Source: Prevotellaceae bacterium UBA7028
Lineage (GTDB): Bacteria; Bacteroidota; Bacteroidia; Bacteroidales; Bacteroidaceae
Assembly (NCBI GenBank): GCA_002494215.1
Contig: DLBF01000182.1
Location: forward strand, 1 to 7,120
Direction of reading: 5' to 3'
DNA length: 7,120 bases
Part shown: piece by piece, positions 6,287 through 7,120 of the stretch
Position numbering within the stretch: the stretch's first letter is position 1
Layout: each line of letters starts with the position of its first letter
Program-made: the position numbers and the translations under genes
Notes under the pieces: model-generated
The model's database searches: none
What the model was told of the DNA's origin: nothing
Seen by the model: only the letters and a program-made list of their open reading frames with translations

Positions 6287-6372
6287 ACGGAATGCCCAAT
6301 TTTGTATGCTTCTGCAAGCAAATCTGTATTACCGCCCTTGCGTGGACTTCCAGATAAGATGAGTATATTCAT
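6283..6372 (-). pseudogene. 5' relic of a flavodoxin-fold NAD(P)H/FMN reductase gene
   Basis: From the ATG at 6372-6370 the minus strand reads MNILILSGSPRKGGNTDLLA, then EAYKIGHSV, then TAA at 6285-6283: 29 residues. The hydrophobic first strand followed by SGSPRKGGNTD is the FMN-phosphate-binding start of flavodoxin-fold NADPH-dependent FMN reductases and related quinone reductases, which are normally about 180-200 residues. Everything after the first strand and helix is missing, so no function is expected. 'GHSV' looks like the turn that normally follows a longer first helix, so a small internal deletion is possible too. The ATG is 23 nt after the FKBP stop on the same strand, so it was probably the second gene of an FKBP operon. 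The motif is short but distinctive. Confidence 0.68.
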
Positions 6373-6395
6373 AGTTTTTCACTTTATTAGTGCTT

Positions 6396-6794
6396 CTATG
6401 CTATTCCTATCAATTCGACTTCAAAAATTAATGTGGAACCGCCTGGGATGCCTGGTTGTGAGAACTTGCCGTATCCCATCTCAGCAGGGATGTATATTTC
6501 CCACTTGTCGCCAATGTGCATCTGCTGCATGGCTATTATCCAGCCTTCTATCAGGTCGCAGAGCCTACATGCCAAAGGCACACCGCCACGACTACTGTCG
6601 AACTGTTTTCCATCGATCGTCTTGCCTGTATAGTGTGCTGTGACAATGCTTCTGACAGTTGGCTTAGCGCTATTGGGATTGCCTTCGCTTAATACCTTGT
6701 AGAAGATACCTTTGGGAAGTGCCTTGACGCCTTCTTCCTTAGACTTGGCTTTGAGCCAGTCGATGTTTGCCTGTATGTATTCTCGTTTGTGCAT
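6396..6794 (-). CDS. FKBP-type peptidyl-prolyl cis-trans isomerase (cytoplasmic)
   Basis: The enzyme speeds cis-trans rotation of X-Pro bonds and can act as a folding helper. The 132-residue protein has about 45 residues of helical N-terminal extension and then one FKBP domain: VTAHYTG (51-57), DGKQFDSS (61-68), LIEGWIIAMQQMHIGDKW (81-98), IPAEMGYG (102-109) and IPGGSTLIFEVELIGI (116-131). Pocket residues seen in classical FKBPs are present: Tyr55, Phe65, Asp66, Trp85, Tyr108 and Phe124. No signal peptide or lipobox is seen, so it should stay in the cytoplasm, unlike many Bacteroidetes FKBPs that are exported. A Cys-Arg-Leu-Cys pair (76-79) sits just before the active-site Trp segment. The ATG follows the likely promoter with a leader of only about 10-12 nt. 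The next gene downstream is a broken flavodoxin-fold relic. Confidence 0.94.
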   Translation of the reverse strand: MHKREYIQANIDWLKAKSKEEGVKALPKGIFYKVLSEGNPNSAKPTVRSIVTAHYTGKTIDGKQFDSSRGGVPLACRLCDLIEGWIIAMQQMHIGDKWEIYIPAEMGYGKFSQPGIPGGSTLIFEVELIGIA

Positions 6795-6810
6795 ATTCGA
6801 TTTTATTTTG

Positions 6811-6838
6811 CAAAGGTACGCTTTTCTTTGTACACAAA
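6811..6838 (-). promoter_or_regulatory. Probable promoter of the FKBP gene
   Basis: The minus strand has TACCTTTG (6818-6811), an exact Bacteroidetes -7 box. A TTTG (6838-6835) lies upstream with a 16-nt spacer, a little shorter than usual. Transcription would begin near 6804-6806. The -33 region lies in a palindrome, CTTTGT-AC-ACAAAG (6826-6839), which could be an operator. Confidence 0.6.
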
Positions 6839-6881
6839 GATTCTCCCATACCTTATTTTTATTATAATATGCAATTTCCCG

Positions 6882-6935
6882 TTATTGTCGTGGGATGGTA
6901 GGGCTTTTCAGAATGACGTCATAAAACGACAAGAA
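6882..6935. repeat. Imperfect inverted repeat enclosing the palindrome TGACGTCA
   Basis: TTATTGTCGT (6882-6891) and ACGACAAGAA (6926-6935) pair with one mismatch. They enclose 34 nt that contain the perfect 8-bp palindrome TGACGTCA (6914-6921). The element sits between the FKBP promoter and the tRNA terminator. It may be a worn intergenic repeat. No second copy is seen in this window. Confidence 0.35.
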
Positions 6936-6939
6936 TTTA

Positions 6940-6985
6940 TAAAAAGAAAAAAGAGCTTGAATCATTGCTGATGTCAAACTCTTTT
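6940..6985 (-). terminator. Intrinsic terminator after the tRNA genes
   Basis: On the minus strand AAAAGAGTTTGA (6985-6974) pairs with TCAAGCTCTTTT (6960-6949) over 12 bp, one of them a G-U. The loop is 13 nt, and the T-rich tail TTTCTTTTT (6948-6940) follows. It starts 15 nt after the tRNA-Glu 3' end, so it closes the tRNA transcript and shields the FKBP promoter. Confidence 0.85.
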
Positions 6986-7000
6986 ACTACCATATCACTG

Positions 7001-7072
7001 TAGCGCCTACGGGAATCGAACCCGTGTTCCATGCGTGAGAGGCATGTGTCCTAGCCGCTAGACGAAAGCGCC
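7001..7072 (-). tRNA. tRNA-Glu (anticodon CUC)
   Basis: The minus strand folds as a full cloverleaf. The acceptor GGCGCTT (7072-7066) pairs with AGGCGCT (7008-7002), with two G-U pairs. The D-arm is GTCT/GGAC. The anticodon stem CATGC/GCATG (7046-7042 with 7034-7030) carries the loop CTCTCAC, giving anticodon CTC (7039-7037), which reads GAG. The T-arm ACGGG/CCCGT has loop TTCGATT. The discriminator is A at 7001, and CCA is not encoded (CAG follows). The D-arm GTCTAGCGGCTAGGAC is typical of tRNA-Glu. Confidence 0.94.
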
Positions 7073-7094
7073 ATTTGCAATTTGAGTGGCTCTC

Positions 7095-7120
7095 TGGCGG
7101 AAGCTGGGGGATTCGAACCC
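7095..7120 (-). tRNA. tRNA, 3' part only, probably tRNA-Ser (cut by window edge)
   Basis: Reading the minus strand from the edge gives GGG (T-stem start), loop TTCGAAT, T-stem CCCCC, acceptor 3' strand AGCTTCC, discriminator G and an encoded CCA (7097-7095). A G discriminator is typical of tRNA-Ser and fits an expected 5' acceptor GGAAGCT, but the anticodon lies outside the window, so the identity is tentative. It is 22 nt upstream of tRNA-Glu and probably shares its transcript. Confidence 0.75.

Noticed and set aside
6302..6643. 113-codon plus-strand frame across the relic and the FKBP 3' end
   Set aside because: It is mostly antisense to the FKBP gene, and its start lies within the flavodoxin-fold relic; no recognisable domain.
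6914..6921. TGACGTCA as a specific regulator binding site
   Set aside because: One 8-bp palindrome with no second copy and no correctly placed promoter is not enough; it is kept only as part of the inverted repeat.
6789..6971. 60-codon plus-strand frame in the FKBP-tRNA gap
   Set aside because: It runs through the FKBP promoter and into the terminator hairpin, is A/T-rich, and has no plausible start signal.
5954..7000. Insertion sequence or other mobile element as the cause of the gene decay
   Set aside because: No transposase fragment, terminal repeats with target duplication or integrase were found; a plain deletion explains the relics. The tRNA genes show no attachment-site duplication in view.
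1..7120. CRISPR array or defence system
   Set aside because: No spaced direct repeats and no Cas, restriction or toxin-antitoxin genes are visible.

Overview
The window looks like chromosomal DNA from a Bacteroidales bacterium, most likely Prevotella or a close relative. The evidence is: promoter -7 boxes of the Bacteroidetes form TAnnTTTG, little Shine-Dalgarno signal before most starts, a DUF3127 gene and a DUF4835 gene (both typical of Bacteroidetes), and a CoaBC with the 'PAMDLDMY' variant I associate with this phylum. The genus is inferred from protein flavour, not from a marker gene.

Bases 5390 down to 1 (minus strand) hold one tight operon: dnaN (sliding clamp), a DEDDh 3'-5' exonuclease, coaBC (two steps of coenzyme A synthesis), a DUF4835 protein (the family some annotations call PorD, linked to type IX secretion), and recN (DNA repair), which runs off the left edge just after its Walker B motif. 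Gaps are 15 nt or less, and two junctions overlap (14 nt and an ATGA overlap), so shared transcription and translational coupling are likely. A good Bacteroidetes promoter lies just upstream of dnaN.

Divergent from dnaN, at 5528-5953, is a DUF3127 gene. Its product resembles a small single-stranded-DNA-binding protein: a short N-terminal domain, an Ala/Pro-rich linker, and an acidic tail ending in DLPF, like the protein-docking tail of SSB. A strong terminator follows, at 5976-6013.

The stretch 6014-6395 has no intact gene but is not empty. On the plus strand lies the 5' quarter of a xanthine phosphoribosyltransferase gene (xpt) with a frameshift and an amber codon. On the minus strand lies the first 29 codons of a flavodoxin/FMN-reductase-fold gene. 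The two relics meet tail to tail at about 6283-6286, as expected if one deletion removed the 3' ends of two convergent genes. An 8-bp inverted repeat sits just before the xpt start.

Bases 6396-6794 (minus) encode a cytoplasmic FKBP-type peptidyl-prolyl isomerase with its own promoter. At the right edge two minus-strand tRNA genes, a partial one (probably Ser) and tRNA-Glu(CUC), end at a strong terminator (6940-6985). I found no CRISPR array, insertion sequence, phage gene or intact novel system. The most unusual content is the double-pseudogene deletion scar and the SSB-like tail of the DUF3127 protein.
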